A DNA stretch of 64,000 bases, from NCBI GenBank assembly GCA_964355675.1, contig CAYHEC010000022.1, forward strand, positions 1-64,000, in the 5' to 3' direction. The notes beneath the pieces were generated by a model, which saw only the letters and a list, made by a program, of their open reading frames with translations, made no database searches and was not told the DNA's origin. Numbering within the stretch: the stretch's first letter is position 1; every line of letters begins with the position of its first letter. A program made the translations under genes and the position numbers. The stretch comes from CAMBDS01 sp964355675. Its GTDB lineage: Bacteria > Electryoneota > AABM5-125-24 > Hatepunaeales > Hatepunaeaceae. Below are positions 18,216 to 28,200 of this stretch, one piece after another.

Positions 18216-18243
18216 GTTCCAAACGCCATAAAGATTTCTTCCC

Positions 18244-20316
18244 CTACCTCAACAGAGCCAACTTTACTGTCTTTGCTTCCGTACCCGTCTCAAGCTTTGC
18301 CCAATAAATGCCAGCTGGCAGGCGTCCCGCATCGACGACGAGATGGTTGACTCCTCTATCAAAAAGATCTGCTTTTGTTTTTAAAATTTGATTCCCTTTC
18401 AGGTCATATAAACCCAATTGGACTTCTGCTCTTTTCGGGAGATTAAACGCAATTATAGTATTTGAGTTAAATGGATTTGGGTAAACAGATGATATTGTGA
18501 TACTTGAAGGTAATAGCTCTTGATTTTCTTCTTCGACGCCTACCCAGTTTATTAATAATGGAATCACAACGTCCTGATACTCGGGGTCGTTCGACAGAAT
18601 ATGCAAATCGACAGCCTCCTGTCCATTGCCTGGTTGGCGACGGGCAAAGCTGATAACTGCTTCGTCCCTTGCGCCAGCGGGAACGCTGTTTGAATCCGGA
18701 GTGACGCTGATCCACTCTTCCTCGTCTTCTCCCAAATACTCTACAGTGGATCTCCATCTTAAATCGGAACCTCCAATGTTGTCAATCAGAAGCGACAGTT
18801 CGTCACCCGGTTGAGGGTTTTCCAATTCAAATCCTCCACCCGGATCGACGATAATTGCAGGCGGCCAAAGGGCATCGGCAAAGAGTCCGATAGTCAGTTC
18901 CTCCGCCTCCCAGTTATTTGAGATAATGGTAACCGTATCCACAGACTCTCCATCTTCATCGGCAAAGAATTCGATCATTACCGTCTCTGTGCTGTCAGGT
19001 TGAATAGACATCTGGCCGGCATCGACTGAGTAGTAAATTCCATTGAAGTCAAAGCTCTCTATAACCAGATCGCCGCTACCGGTGTTGGTTAGAAATATTG
19101 GAATTTGATAACGGTATCCGACGAAAATGTCGAAGAACTCGCTATTAAAATTGACTCGTCGGGGGAACCCCGCAGTCTGAGACCATCTGGCCTCTATCAT
19201 TGGAACAGCACCGAAGATCAGCGTTATAGGGGCGGATAAATTGCCCATATTCGTAACAAAGGAAATCATCGCCTGATATATGCCGTCTGGACGTTCGCCG
19301 GGATCGATGTAACAGTCTATATCTTGAGCCTCTCCATGGTTTATCTCGCCTTCGTTATTAGCTACTTGGAGCCAATAACCTTCGTGCCAGCCGTCATCGA
19401 CGATGGAGTAACCCTCCTGATCGAAGGAACCGATTATTAAGTTTCTGCCATCGTGACAGATACCATCGCGAGGGTTGGAGTTCCTTACTTCCGGGATGGC
19501 AAAGGTCTGAACCAGACCGGTTACTTGCATCTGCTCGATATCGACTTCCATCTGCCACAACCTGTCGCCGTCACTGCACCAAAGTTCCCCGCCGGGATGT
19601 TCATCGACCCAGAGGATATTGGAGATAGGAGCGCCTTCGGTAAAATCCTCATAATTCCTTATTCTTCCGACAACCCGCCCCCATCTGATGACGACGATAG
19701 CTTCATTAGCGTCCAGCGTGAAAAGGCATTCATTCGAGATCGAACCGGCTATTGCGAGTGGTTGGAGTCCATCGATAATCCATTGTGTATTGTTGATATT
19801 CCTGATGTTTCCACCTGCTATCCACATAGGCAGAATGTAATTCTGCCCATCAATCAACGCCGCGGCTCCTTCTATGTGCTTACCCATCGCTCTGATCGCA
19901 AATTCTGGTTGTTGCCACTGGCGGATCACACGATAATTTCTGTCAACTTCGAGCGTGGCACATCTGATAGGTCTGTCGTTTGAGATGACAAGGAGGTTAT
20001 CGTTCTCCCACCAAATCGGCATAATTACGGGCTTCAATTCATTTGCGCCAACTTCTCCCCAGCGGAAAGTACCGAGAAGCTCACCACCGTCATGTCGAGC
20101 GGGAAGGATGCTGTCCGGTCCGGAAACCGTATCGACCTCGCATTGCCAGCGGAGAATCTCGTTTCGATTATTGATCATCTCAAGAGTGAAGGGGCGTCTC
20201 TCGGGCTCGAGCATTCGAAATTGGAACTCTGCTGGATTGAGTTCCTGCCCACTCGAAGCAATAACAATTGTCAGTGTAATCAGGAGTGAGCTCGCAAGGA
20301 TCTTCTTCGACTGCAT
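18244..20316 (-). CDS. Secreted protein with ASH/abnormal-spindle-like beta domains and T9SS sorting domain
   Basis: The ATG at 20316 is preferred because AGGTGA lies 5 nt upstream; the GTG at 20325 is inside that site. A signal peptide is followed by a segment (about 30-330) with beta-propeller-like strands (WSDGDRLWQMEV-style repeats, HDGRNLIIGSFD). About 340-590 holds two immunoglobulin-like modules of the ASH/choice-of-anchor type (FLTNTGSGDLVIESF, DNIGGSDLRW, DLHILSNDPEYQDV). The C-terminus has SVYPNPFNSN and ends TVKLALLR, a type A sorting domain. The substrate is unknown. It is flanked by repeats at both ends and appears to be a single-gene unit. Confidence 0.8.
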   Translation of the reverse strand: MQSKKILASSLLITLTIVIASSGQELNPAEFQFRMLEPERRPFTLEMINNRNEILRWQCEVDTVSGPDSILPARHDGGELLGTFRWGEVGANELKPVIMPIWWENDNLLVISNDRPIRCATLEVDRNYRVIRQWQQPEFAIRAMGKHIEGAAALIDGQNYILPMWIAGGNIRNINNTQWIIDGLQPLAIAGSISNECLFTLDANEAIVVIRWGRVVGRIRNYEDFTEGAPISNILWVDEHPGGELWCSDGDRLWQMEVDIEQMQVTGLVQTFAIPEVRNSNPRDGICHDGRNLIIGSFDQEGYSIVDDGWHEGYWLQVANNEGEINHGEAQDIDCYIDPGERPDGIYQAMISFVTNMGNLSAPITLIFGAVPMIEARWSQTAGFPRRVNFNSEFFDIFVGYRYQIPIFLTNTGSGDLVIESFDFNGIYYSVDAGQMSIQPDSTETVMIEFFADEDGESVDTVTIISNNWEAEELTIGLFADALWPPAIIVDPGGGFELENPQPGDELSLLIDNIGGSDLRWRSTVEYLGEDEEEWISVTPDSNSVPAGARDEAVISFARRQPGNGQEAVDLHILSNDPEYQDVVIPLLINWVGVEEENQELLPSSITISSVYPNPFNSNTIIAFNLPKRAEVQLGLYDLKGNQILKTKADLFDRGVNHLVVDAGRLPAGIYWAKLETGTEAKTVKLALLR

Positions 20317-20377
20317 CTTGATCACCTATTTTAGTGTTGTGTCAATCGTCAAGTTTCGTTTGGTTCAGTCGCTACAT

Positions 20378-20504
20378 CGAAGGGCGAATGAATTCGCCCG
20401 TACCGTTACATGCGGTTCCACAGGGCGAATGAATTTGCCCGTACCGACAAACTGGCTCTATCCTACCATCAAGATGGTAGTAGGACGGCGAAGTATCGCC
20501 GTCA
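20378..20504. repeat. Array of four different short palindromes
   Basis: In order: GGGCGAATGAATTCGCCC, GGGCGAATGAATTTGCCC, TCCTACCATCAAGATGGTAG(TAGGA) and CGGCGAAGTATCGCCG. The first two belong to the GGCGAAT-ATTCGCC family also at 30,630, 57,660 and 59,741. They separate hicB from the T9SS gene. Confidence 0.8.
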
Positions 20505-20726
20505 TCACGCCACTCCCTGATACAACGCCGCTCGATATCTTGGCGTCGGAATTTCCTTGCCATCCTCGCGGGCGACTTCCAGCCATGCCTTCATAGCCAC
20601 CTGAACCTCCGCGAGGGCTTCGTCTCGCGTGTGACCAAAAGCCGAGCAGTATTCAAGATCTGGAACATCAGCGATATACCCCCCATCTTCTTCGCTGTAA
20701 AAGATATTGATCCAGTAGTCTTTCAT
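20505..20726 (-). CDS. hicB: HicB-family antitoxin
   Basis: 73 residues from the ATG at 20726, which has GGAGGAG upstream; the longer frame would start inside hicA. The sequence YSEEDGGYIADVPDLEYCSA, followed by FGHTRDEALAEV, is the classic partial RNase-H-like HicB fold that neutralises HicA. No extra DNA-binding domain is attached, so autoregulation would need another factor or an ArcCopG-less form. The gene begins 1 nt after the hicA stop, with its ribosome site inside the hicA 3' end, the standard hicA-hicB order. Confidence 0.9.
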   Translation of the reverse strand: MKDYWINIFYSEEDGGYIADVPDLEYCSAFGHTRDEALAEVQVAMKAWLEVAREDGKEIPTPRYRAALYQGVA

Positions 20727-20727
20727 T

Positions 20728-20979
20728 TCACTCCTCCAATTGTAGTTCGTATTTCTCAACTAATTTTTGAAATTGCTTCACTTGATTTGAGATTGCGTCA
20801 CCATTTTCGGGTTGCAAATTCAAGTTTCCGGGGAGATCGCTTCGGACATAGATATGATGACTTCCCGTTATCCGTCTAAGTCGGAATCCGAACCCCTCGA
20901 CAAGATGTTGGAAGTCACTGAATCGGATGTTGTTGGTATCCCCTCGTGAAATCCTTTTTAGTAAATCCTTGCGGTTCAT
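20728..20979 (-). CDS. hicA: HicA-family mRNA interferase toxin
   Basis: 83 residues from the ATG at 20979; GAGGAG lies 7 nt upstream. HicA toxins are small double-stranded-RNA-binding-fold ribonucleases that cleave mRNA and are held inactive by HicB. Visible features are the helical N-terminus MNRKDLLKRISRG, FRLRRITGSHHIYV with the catalytic histidine in GSHHIY, and a C-terminal helix QVKQFQKLVEKY. The N-terminal segment before the GSHHIY motif is a little longer than in minimal HicA proteins. The pair is probably a stress or maintenance module. Confidence 0.88.
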   Translation of the reverse strand: MNRKDLLKRISRGDTNNIRFSDFQHLVEGFGFRLRRITGSHHIYVRSDLPGNLNLQPENGDAISNQVKQFQKLVEKYELQLEE

Positions 20980-21055
20980 TCCTCGCACTCCTCGATCAAA
21001 CCATAAAGGGCTCAAAGAAAAACTTGGTGAACTTTGTGTTCTTGGTGGTGATATT

Positions 21056-23608
21056 TCACTCCCACGTCATAACCAGCGGCGTCAAGGGATGCAGGAGGTC
21101 GGGGTTCTCCGGTCTGATGCGCACCGCATAGCCATGTCTGCCAGACGCCCGCGTCGGAAGAGTTCCCTCAAAAACCGCTCTGCCGTCAGATGACCCGGTG
21201 TATTTCATCCTCACGGGTACGCCCTCGCACATCGTTTGTTCGTTACCGTTACAGATTACTCCGTAAAGCACCTCTACTGCAACCTCATCCGGCGATATAT
21301 CGCCGAGACTGACTCTTGCCCGGACAGGAAATTCCTCGCCCGAAAGTACTTCGTGGTCGGCGTCGAGTTCCTCAGAGACAATCGAGACAGCCTTCCACTG
21401 CTGACCTATTCGCACACGCCATTCGGCAATCTGCTTCGCTTTTTCAAGGTTGTTCCGAGCCAGATTTTGCCCGTACTTATGAGCGGGGAGATAAAGTTTT
21501 TGCGTGTACTCCTGAACTTGACGTCCGGTGTTGAATTGCGCGCCCAATATTTTCATCGAGTTTTTCATCATCTTAATCCAGCGACGCGGCATCTCGGTGC
21601 GGTCACGGTCCCAATAGAGCGGGATAACTTCGTGCTCTAATAGATGGTAAAGCGCGTGTGATTCAACCAGATCCTGCTCGTCGGTATTCAAATACGTCTC
21701 GCCTGACCCAATCGCCCAGCCGACGTCGGGGGTGTATGCTTCCGCCCACCAGCCGTCGAGCGTTGAGACGTTCAACGCACCGTTCGCCGCGGCTTTCATG
21801 CCTGAAGTGCCCGAAGCCTCAAGAGGCCTTCGCGGATTGTTGAGCCAGATATCGACGCCCTGCACCATGTACTGGGCGACATTGATGTCGTAGTTTTCAA
21901 GGAAGACGAACTTATCTCTTACCGAAGGATCGGACCCGAAATGAATGAGTTTCCGGATCATCTCCTTGCCTTGATTATCCGCCGGGTGCGCCTTGCCCGC
22001 CATGATAATCTGCACTGGTTTTACTGTTCCGTCAAGGATTGCTTTCAGTCTTTCGACGTCGCTTATCATCAGATCGGCGCGTTTGTAACCAGCAAACCGG
22101 CGGGCGAAACCGATGGTCAAGGCATTGGAGGAAAGAACTTCCTCGGCGGCTTTGAGCTCGGATGACCCGGCTCCGCGGTTTCTCAACTGCTCGCGCATCC
22201 GTTTACGGGCAAAGAAAATCAGCCTTTCTTTACGAATCTGGTGAATTCGCCACAGTTCGCCATCGGGGATGGCGTCGATGCGATCCCAGTGTTTCCGTGA
22301 CCAATTTTCATCAAGGAATTGAGGTCCGATGTAACGGATAAAAAGTTCTTCCATGTCGTGGCTGATCCAACTGCGGGTATGAATGCCGTTGGTGACGTGC
22401 CCAATCGGAATTTCGAAATCCGGCAAGCCGGGCCAGATGTTCCGCCACATCTTTCGCGAAACTTCCCCGTGCAGCGCCGATACACCGTTGCAGTTGGCGG
22501 CAAGTTTCAGTGCGAGAACCGTCATCGAGAAATTCGGGCTAAATCCGGGCTCCTCCTGCCCCAGATTTTGAAAATTTTCGTAGGAAAGTCCGAGATCGTT
22601 TGCCATCGGTTCGAGGTACTTACGTACCAAGCCGAGGTCAAACATTTCATTCCCGGCAGGAACCGGGGTGTGGGTCGTGAACACGTTCGAAGCCCAAACC
22701 AATTCTCGCGCCTGATCGAATGTGAGACCATGACATTGAATCAACTGACGAAGTCTTTCCAGTGCCAGAAAGGCCGAATGACCTTCGTTCATGTGATAGA
22801 CTGTGGGAGAAAAACCTACCTTTTCCAATGCTCTGATTCCGCCAATCCCCAACAGTACTTCCTGTCTGAGCCTGTTTTCGCGGTCACCGCCATAGAGTTG
22901 GGCGGTCAATTGTCGTAGATGAGGCGGATTCTCCGGGACATTGGCGTCGAGGAGGTAGAGGTAAGTTCTTCCAACAGCCACACGCCAAATTCTTGCGACT
23001 AAAGGTTCGCCAGCCAGATCGACCGTCACGGTAAGACTGTGGTGTTGATCGTCCTTCATAAGAGTAACCGGCATATTGTACCAGTCATTAACCGGGTAGC
23101 GTTCGCCCTGCCAGCCATCGGAATTCAGGTACTGCTCAAAATAGCCCTGCTGATACAAAAGTCCGACGCCGACCAATGGAACTCCAAGATCGCTGGATGA
23201 CTTCAGGTGATCTCCGGCGAGGATTCCCAAACCGCCTGAATAGATGGGAAGCCCGACGCCAAGTCCGAATTCCATAGAGAAATAGGCGATCTTTATATCG
23301 CTGGCATCGGAATGCGTTTCATGATACCAGGTTTTGCTTGCGAGGTATTCTTGGAGCTGGGCATAGACCCGGTTAAGATTGGCAACGATGCTGTCATCCT
23401 GCGAAGCTTCATCAAGGAACTTCTGCGACAGACTGCCGAGCATCGAGGCGAGGTTCTGCCGGTGATGCTCCCATGCCTGTGGGTCGAGTCTAAGGAAAAG
23501 CTGTGCGGCTGGCCAATTCCATGTGAACCATGTGTTCATGGCGATTTCCCGAAGGGGTCTCAGAGAAGGAGGCAGTTTCGGGATAACGTTGAAGGATTTC
23601 ACTTTCAT
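21056..23608 (-). CDS. glgP: Alpha-glucan phosphorylase (GT35)
   Basis: 850 residues, the length of the bacterial alpha-glucan phosphorylase subfamily that has an N-terminal DUF3417-type segment (residues 1-110). It releases glucose 1-phosphate from glycogen or maltodextrin in the cytoplasm. AYFSMEFGLGVGLPIYSGGL and HMNEGHSAFLALERLR are typical active-site stretches. EASGTSGMKAAANGALN, near residue 600, contains the lysine that binds pyridoxal phosphate. The last 90 residues form an extra beta domain (SLGDISPDEVAVEVLYG) ending in TPLVMTWE. With otsA/otsB about 10 kb away, it suggests glucan storage feeding trehalose synthesis. The start ATG lacks a clear ribosome site. Confidence 0.93.
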   Translation of the reverse strand: MKVKSFNVIPKLPPSLRPLREIAMNTWFTWNWPAAQLFLRLDPQAWEHHRQNLASMLGSLSQKFLDEASQDDSIVANLNRVYAQLQEYLASKTWYHETHSDASDIKIAYFSMEFGLGVGLPIYSGGLGILAGDHLKSSSDLGVPLVGVGLLYQQGYFEQYLNSDGWQGERYPVNDWYNMPVTLMKDDQHHSLTVTVDLAGEPLVARIWRVAVGRTYLYLLDANVPENPPHLRQLTAQLYGGDRENRLRQEVLLGIGGIRALEKVGFSPTVYHMNEGHSAFLALERLRQLIQCHGLTFDQARELVWASNVFTTHTPVPAGNEMFDLGLVRKYLEPMANDLGLSYENFQNLGQEEPGFSPNFSMTVLALKLAANCNGVSALHGEVSRKMWRNIWPGLPDFEIPIGHVTNGIHTRSWISHDMEELFIRYIGPQFLDENWSRKHWDRIDAIPDGELWRIHQIRKERLIFFARKRMREQLRNRGAGSSELKAAEEVLSSNALTIGFARRFAGYKRADLMISDVERLKAILDGTVKPVQIIMAGKAHPADNQGKEMIRKLIHFGSDPSVRDKFVFLENYDINVAQYMVQGVDIWLNNPRRPLEASGTSGMKAAANGALNVSTLDGWWAEAYTPDVGWAIGSGETYLNTDEQDLVESHALYHLLEHEVIPLYWDRDRTEMPRRWIKMMKNSMKILGAQFNTGRQVQEYTQKLYLPAHKYGQNLARNNLEKAKQIAEWRVRIGQQWKAVSIVSEELDADHEVLSGEEFPVRARVSLGDISPDEVAVEVLYGVICNGNEQTMCEGVPVRMKYTGSSDGRAVFEGTLPTRASGRHGYAVRIRPENPDLLHPLTPLVMTWE

Positions 23609-23656
23609 TCGGATGTCCGTGATATATTTATATTACGTGATTTATTGTCTTTAGAC

Positions 23657-23666
23657 TGTCACGTGA
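23657..23666. promoter_or_regulatory. CACGTG palindrome upstream of glgP
   Basis: TGTCACGTGA lies 49 nt upstream of the glgP start, inside a CTGTC...GACAG hairpin. The same core occurs at 28,625, 46,818 and 48,120. It could be an operator or a short repeat family. Confidence 0.35.
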
Positions 23667-23696
23667 GGGTGCGCGACAGCACCAATCGCGTACATG

Positions 23697-23809
23697 GAGG
23701 GCGGGATTAATCCCGCCCTCCAAGAGCCGGAGCCCCGCCGAGGGCGAGATTAATCCCGGCCTCCAAGAGCCGGAGCCCCGCCGAGGGCGAGATTAATCCC
23801 GGCCTCCAA
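23697..23809. repeat. 43-bp tandem repeat, 2.6 copies, each with a palindrome
   Basis: Units at 23697-23739 and 23740-23782 and a partial unit at 23783-23809. Each contains GGCGGGATTAATCCCGCC or its variant GGCGAGATTAATCCCGGC, plus CTCCAAGAGCCGGAGCCCCG. The array separates the GT2 gene from glgP. Confidence 0.9.
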
Positions 23810-23823
23810 GGCATCAGATCGAC

Positions 23824-24975
23824 TCACCCTGCCCGTGGCGCCCAGTAGCGTTTCACACCTCGTAACCAGAGGAGTAAGCCTGGAAACGAGGCGTAGTTCA
23901 TCGCGGCAAAATACCAGGCATGAGAAAAGATACCCCAACTTCTGCCCCAAATCGAGCCAATCATACCGATCAGGGAGGCTCCGATACCTCCGATAACTGT
24001 GGCTGAAACAGCGAGATAAACTGTTCCATGACTGGCAAGCAGAGCGCTGGTGATTGCCAGAATAATCCAAATTAAAGGCGCTAACCAACGAAGCACTTTA
24101 TAGGAGATCACGACATAGAGAGCGAGAAGGCCTCCCCTTGCTCCTAATTTGATAGCTCGCCCCGCGGCATTCAGGTTATAGGCGGTCATTCTGACTCGGC
24201 GGCGATATTCTTCCTTCATCGTGCCGCCGATTTCTTCGTAACCGACCGCGTCTGCGACAAACAGAGATCTATAACCCTGTGAGATCGCCTCCAGCGGGAG
24301 GATGATGTCATCCTCCATAGGCTTGGAACCAATCGGTTTGAAGCACGAGCGGCGAAGCGAATAAAATCCCCCAAATGCGCCTACCAGTAATCCTATATGG
24401 CTAAGCCGTTTTTTTAAATTTACCTCGAATGAACGATAGATAACCTCTTCACGGAGTAGCGTGGCGCGATGGGGCAGTTCGACCGTCTGATACCCGCTCG
24501 CCGCGCCCACACGGGGGTCCGAATAGACGTTAGCGAGCCGTTTGAGGGCTTCGGGGGCAAGTATGACGTTGGCGTCGGTCACGACAACAACCTCGCCTCT
24601 CGCACTTGGGATAAGCTCGTCAAGCGCGCCTAACTTGCCGTGTCGCTCTTTGAAATCAATCAATGTCACGCCTTTCGATACGTAGGCGTGGACTATCTCC
24701 ACAGTTCGGTCAGTAGAAACATCTGAAGCTACAATAATTTCCAGTTTTTCAGCAGGATAACCTTGCCTTAGGACGCTATCAAGCTTTTCAGCGATAATCA
24801 TTTCTTCGTTATGAGCAGGAATGATCACTGTCAGCGAGGGGAGGGATTCTCGCTCCTTGTTAAGGATGTCTCGCTTGAACAATGCGATGAAGCGTACTGA
24901 AAGCCAAAAACCGAAAAAATTATGGAAAATCAGCGCCGCTGAGCACCAGAAGAGTATGAATAATACGGAGGGCAT
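23824..24975 (-). CDS. Membrane-bound family 2 glycosyltransferase
   Basis: 383 residues. One N-terminal transmembrane helix (VLFILFWCSAALIFHNFFGF) and three or so near the C-terminus flank a GT-A domain, the layout of processive or poly-GlcNAc/cellulose-synthase-like enzymes. Motifs: VIIPAHNEE, VASDVSTDRT, VVVTDANVILAP (DxD position) and an acceptor-site EDDIILPLEA. The processive QxxRW motif is replaced by EYRRRVRMTAYNL. It probably transfers a sugar to a lipid or exopolysaccharide at the inner membrane. The gene stands alone between two repeat clusters; the nested element at 24,989 begins 14 nt before its start, so its ribosome site and promoter are not obvious. Confidence 0.88.
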   Translation of the reverse strand: MPSVLFILFWCSAALIFHNFFGFWLSVRFIALFKRDILNKERESLPSLTVIIPAHNEEMIIAEKLDSVLRQGYPAEKLEIIVASDVSTDRTVEIVHAYVSKGVTLIDFKERHGKLGALDELIPSARGEVVVVTDANVILAPEALKRLANVYSDPRVGAASGYQTVELPHRATLLREEVIYRSFEVNLKKRLSHIGLLVGAFGGFYSLRRSCFKPIGSKPMEDDIILPLEAISQGYRSLFVADAVGYEEIGGTMKEEYRRRVRMTAYNLNAAGRAIKLGARGGLLALYVVISYKVLRWLAPLIWIILAITSALLASHGTVYLAVSATVIGGIGASLIGMIGSIWGRSWGIFSHAWYFAAMNYASFPGLLLWLRGVKRYWAPRAG

Positions 24976-24988
24976 ATTACAGCGTACT

Positions 24989-25234
24989 TCTCTTGGAGGG
25001 CGGACACTCTTGTCCGCTCTTGGGACAAGACACGTTTAACTTTAGGGTGGACAGGAGTGAGTCTGTCCGATAATGCAAATAAAACTTAGGTACTCTCATA
25101 CCGACGAAAGTCGGTATCCATGTATAACATTGATATTTAAGGCAATAGTTGATACCGGCTTTCGCCGGTATGAGAGCATTCCAAGCGTTTTCGACATTAT
25201 CAGACAGACTCAGGAATGTCCGCCCTCCAAGAGA
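24989..25234. repeat. Three-layer nested palindromic element, 246 bp
   Basis: Outer arms TCTCTTGGAGGGCGGAC (24989-25005) and its exact complement (25218-25234). The second layer is GAGTCTGTCCGATAAT (25059-25074), matching its inverted partner (25196-25211) at 15 of 16 positions. The interior has two palindromes in opposite orientation, ATACCGACGAAAGTCGGTAT (25098-25117) and ATACCGGCTTTCGCCGGTAT (25152-25171). No gene is seen in this gap. Confidence 0.85.
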
Positions 25235-25277
25235 CAATCGATAGTCTTCTGCAATTATTAATGTAGTATCCACCGGG

Positions 25278-28200
25278 CTACCGAATCTCTTTGAGTATCC
25301 GAGAAGCTTCCAAACCCCAACGGTCGTCGCCATAGTCTCGTGCCATCGTCGTCAAAATACGTCGTGCTTCGTCTTTTTCGCCGGACTTCAGCTTGAGCTT
25401 CGCCCCTTCTATCTGGCCGCGCGCCACCCACTCAGCCTGACCGGTAAAGAGGTACTTAATTCGCAGAAAAGCCTCAGCCGCTTTTAATGGCTGGTCGAGC
25501 TTGACCAATGCTTCGCCAACGACGAATTGTGCTTCAGCGCCAATGGCGTCTGTTCGCTCCGATGCCGCTTTAAGCGAAGTCTGATAACCTTCCTCGTAAC
25601 GCTTTTGGTCAATAAGACAGCGAGCAATTTCGATTGAGGCTCGAACCCGGATGTCGCCGGAACCAGACGAAACAATGGGGCTAAGCAATTTCAAGGCGGA
25701 CTCAGGGTCACCCTTAGCGCGGCGGATCGTCGCTACTTTCAGAGTAGCTTCAGATGCGATATCGCTTGAGGCGTAGTCTCTTTCGACGGCGATAAACTGG
25801 GCCAGGGCTCCAGTTGTGTCGCCTCCAGCAAGGCGAGTCAAACCGATCTGAAACAGGCTTGTCGGGGCAAACGACGACTTCCGGTCGTGTTTAACTACTT
25901 CTTCCCAAGCGTTCAACGCGGCTGAGGTATCCTTTTGTTCAAGATGAGCGCGACCTTTCCAATAGAGAGCCGCCGGAGCAAGATCGCTGTTTGGATGACG
26001 ATCGACAAGACGCTGGTAGGCGTCGGCGGCGCGAACCATGTCTCCTGAATTGTAGAGAATGTCTCCTACTCTAAGGGCAAGATCATCAGCAAGCTGGCTG
26101 TTCGGATTGGTAGCGGCGAACTGGTCGGCGACGCGAAGCGCTCGTTCGACGTCTCCGATCTGCATGGCACACCATTGCAACCCGCTGATGGCGTCGCCGG
26201 CAAGCGGAGAATCAGGATACAGCTCGATTAATGATTGGTAGCTCTGCGCCGCTTCAACGAATTGTTTCAGATTATAAAAAGCATCTGCTTTTCCATAGGC
26301 GGCTTGTGAAGCGTAGGTTGATTGCGGATTGGCGGCGAGAAATGAAGCGTAGGCGTCGGCGGCTTCTTTAAACCTTCCACCCTTGAAAAGACTCCACCCG
26401 ACCATATACCCGGCGTCATCGGCAAGTTCATTTGCAGGATACTTTTCAGCGAAGAGACGGAAAGATTCAGCCGCAGGATTATATTTATCGGCCTTCAGTT
26501 GGCAGACAGCTATCTGATAAATAGCGCGGAGTTGTTCGGAATTGCCTTCTGCTTTACGAGCGAAGGCGCGGTAGGCATCCTCGGCGCCAGAATAATCTTT
26601 TGCGCTGAAACGACTGTCGGCGGCGCGAAGTTCGGCGTCGAGCGCGTAGCGGTGTTGGGAGTGGAGTTTAGCAAACTCCGTAAAGGCAATTCCCGCACTG
26701 CGATAGTCTCCGGCTCGAAATAGCGACCAAGCCCGGCCATAACGGGCTTCAGGGATTATTGGATTTTTCGGATATTTTTCGATCAATAATCGGTACGCAC
26801 TCTCAGCGGCCTGATACTGTTCAGCGGCATATCTCGCCTCCGCCAGCCAAAACCAACCATCGACGGCTCGAACTCCGCCCGGGTACTTTTCAAGCAGTTG
26901 CTCGAGCGTTTTGACAGCTTCCACCGGATTAGAACCCTTGAGAAGATAGTACCCTAAGAAGAACAGCAATTCTTCCTCATCTTCTGGCGATGGATCGCTC
27001 GCAAGCCCTTTCTTACAGGCTTTGAGTACATCGGTATCTCCACCGATTGCTTCACCAACCATGGCATAGAACCGCCAGGCAGTGGCTTTATAGCGATTCT
27101 CGAGTGGCGATTCCAGAGCTTTGGTCAACGGATCGAGTGCTTCGCGTGCTTTGCCCTGTCTGATCGAAAGCCTGCCGATCTCGATTCCAGCGCGTCCAGC
27201 AACGACAGTCCCCGGATATTTTGCGAGCGCCTGCTTCCACAGGTCCATTGCTTTCTCTGACGAACCAGCGCGACTCCGCGCCGTACCGGCTTCGATTAAA
27301 GCGTCACCGGCAAGATTGGTTTTTGGAAAGAGACGGACAACCGCTTCGTAATTACTTGCGGCTTCATTCCACTTTTCCTGTTTGGCTTTTAACCAACCCA
27401 GCGCAAAGAGTGCCTGAGGAGCGGGATCGGTAGTAGAATCTGCGGCGAGTGCGGTTTTGTAATATGCTTCAGCATCGACTAAGGAGTTACTGGCGAAAGC
27501 TATTTCACCGAGTATGAATTTACTGCGTCTAAACACAGAACTGTCGCTTGTCTGAATGGTGGCAGACTCCAGAATAGTTTTGGCTTTGTCGAAAGAACCA
27601 TTGGCGTAAAGCAGGTTTCCAGCCCGATACCTCGCCGAAGCGGCGGGAGCGGCGTTGGGGTATTCGCGCCAAGTTGTTTCATAAGCCGAGAGCGCGGCGA
27701 CAGTATCTTTTTTCAGCTCACGAAAGAATCCAACTTTATAAACCGCCCAAGCGGCTTGCGGGTGACGAGGCTGGGTAGTCAGAAGTAGTTTGAAGGTTGC
27801 CTCGGCAGAGGCAGTGTCACCGGAGGAACTTTGCGCCTCGCCGAGCCAATAGACAGCCTCGGCAAGAAGCGAAGATTCTTTTCGTTTTTCGGTAAACGCC
27901 TTCAGTTGTCGCGTGGCTTCAGCGCTATTGCCTGACTCAAGGAGTGCTTGTCCAATCCTCAAGGCGGCTTCATCGGCGAGTTCGTCGAAGGGAAATCTGG
28001 CGAGTAGTTTTTGGAACTCATCTTCGGCGGCTTTAAACCTGCCAAGCTGAAACTGGCACTCACCGAGCAGATAAATTGCCTGTGGTGTGCGAACAGCATC
28101 CGGGTATTTCAGCAGGAAATCGGAGAAACGGGATGCCGCCGATTGGAATAGTCCGTCACGGTACATACCCACGGCGACAGAAAAATCCCGGTCTGCGAGC

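Noticed and set aside
23697..23809. Tandem 43-bp repeat as a CRISPR
   Set aside because: Units are contiguous with no spacers and contain palindromes of the local families.
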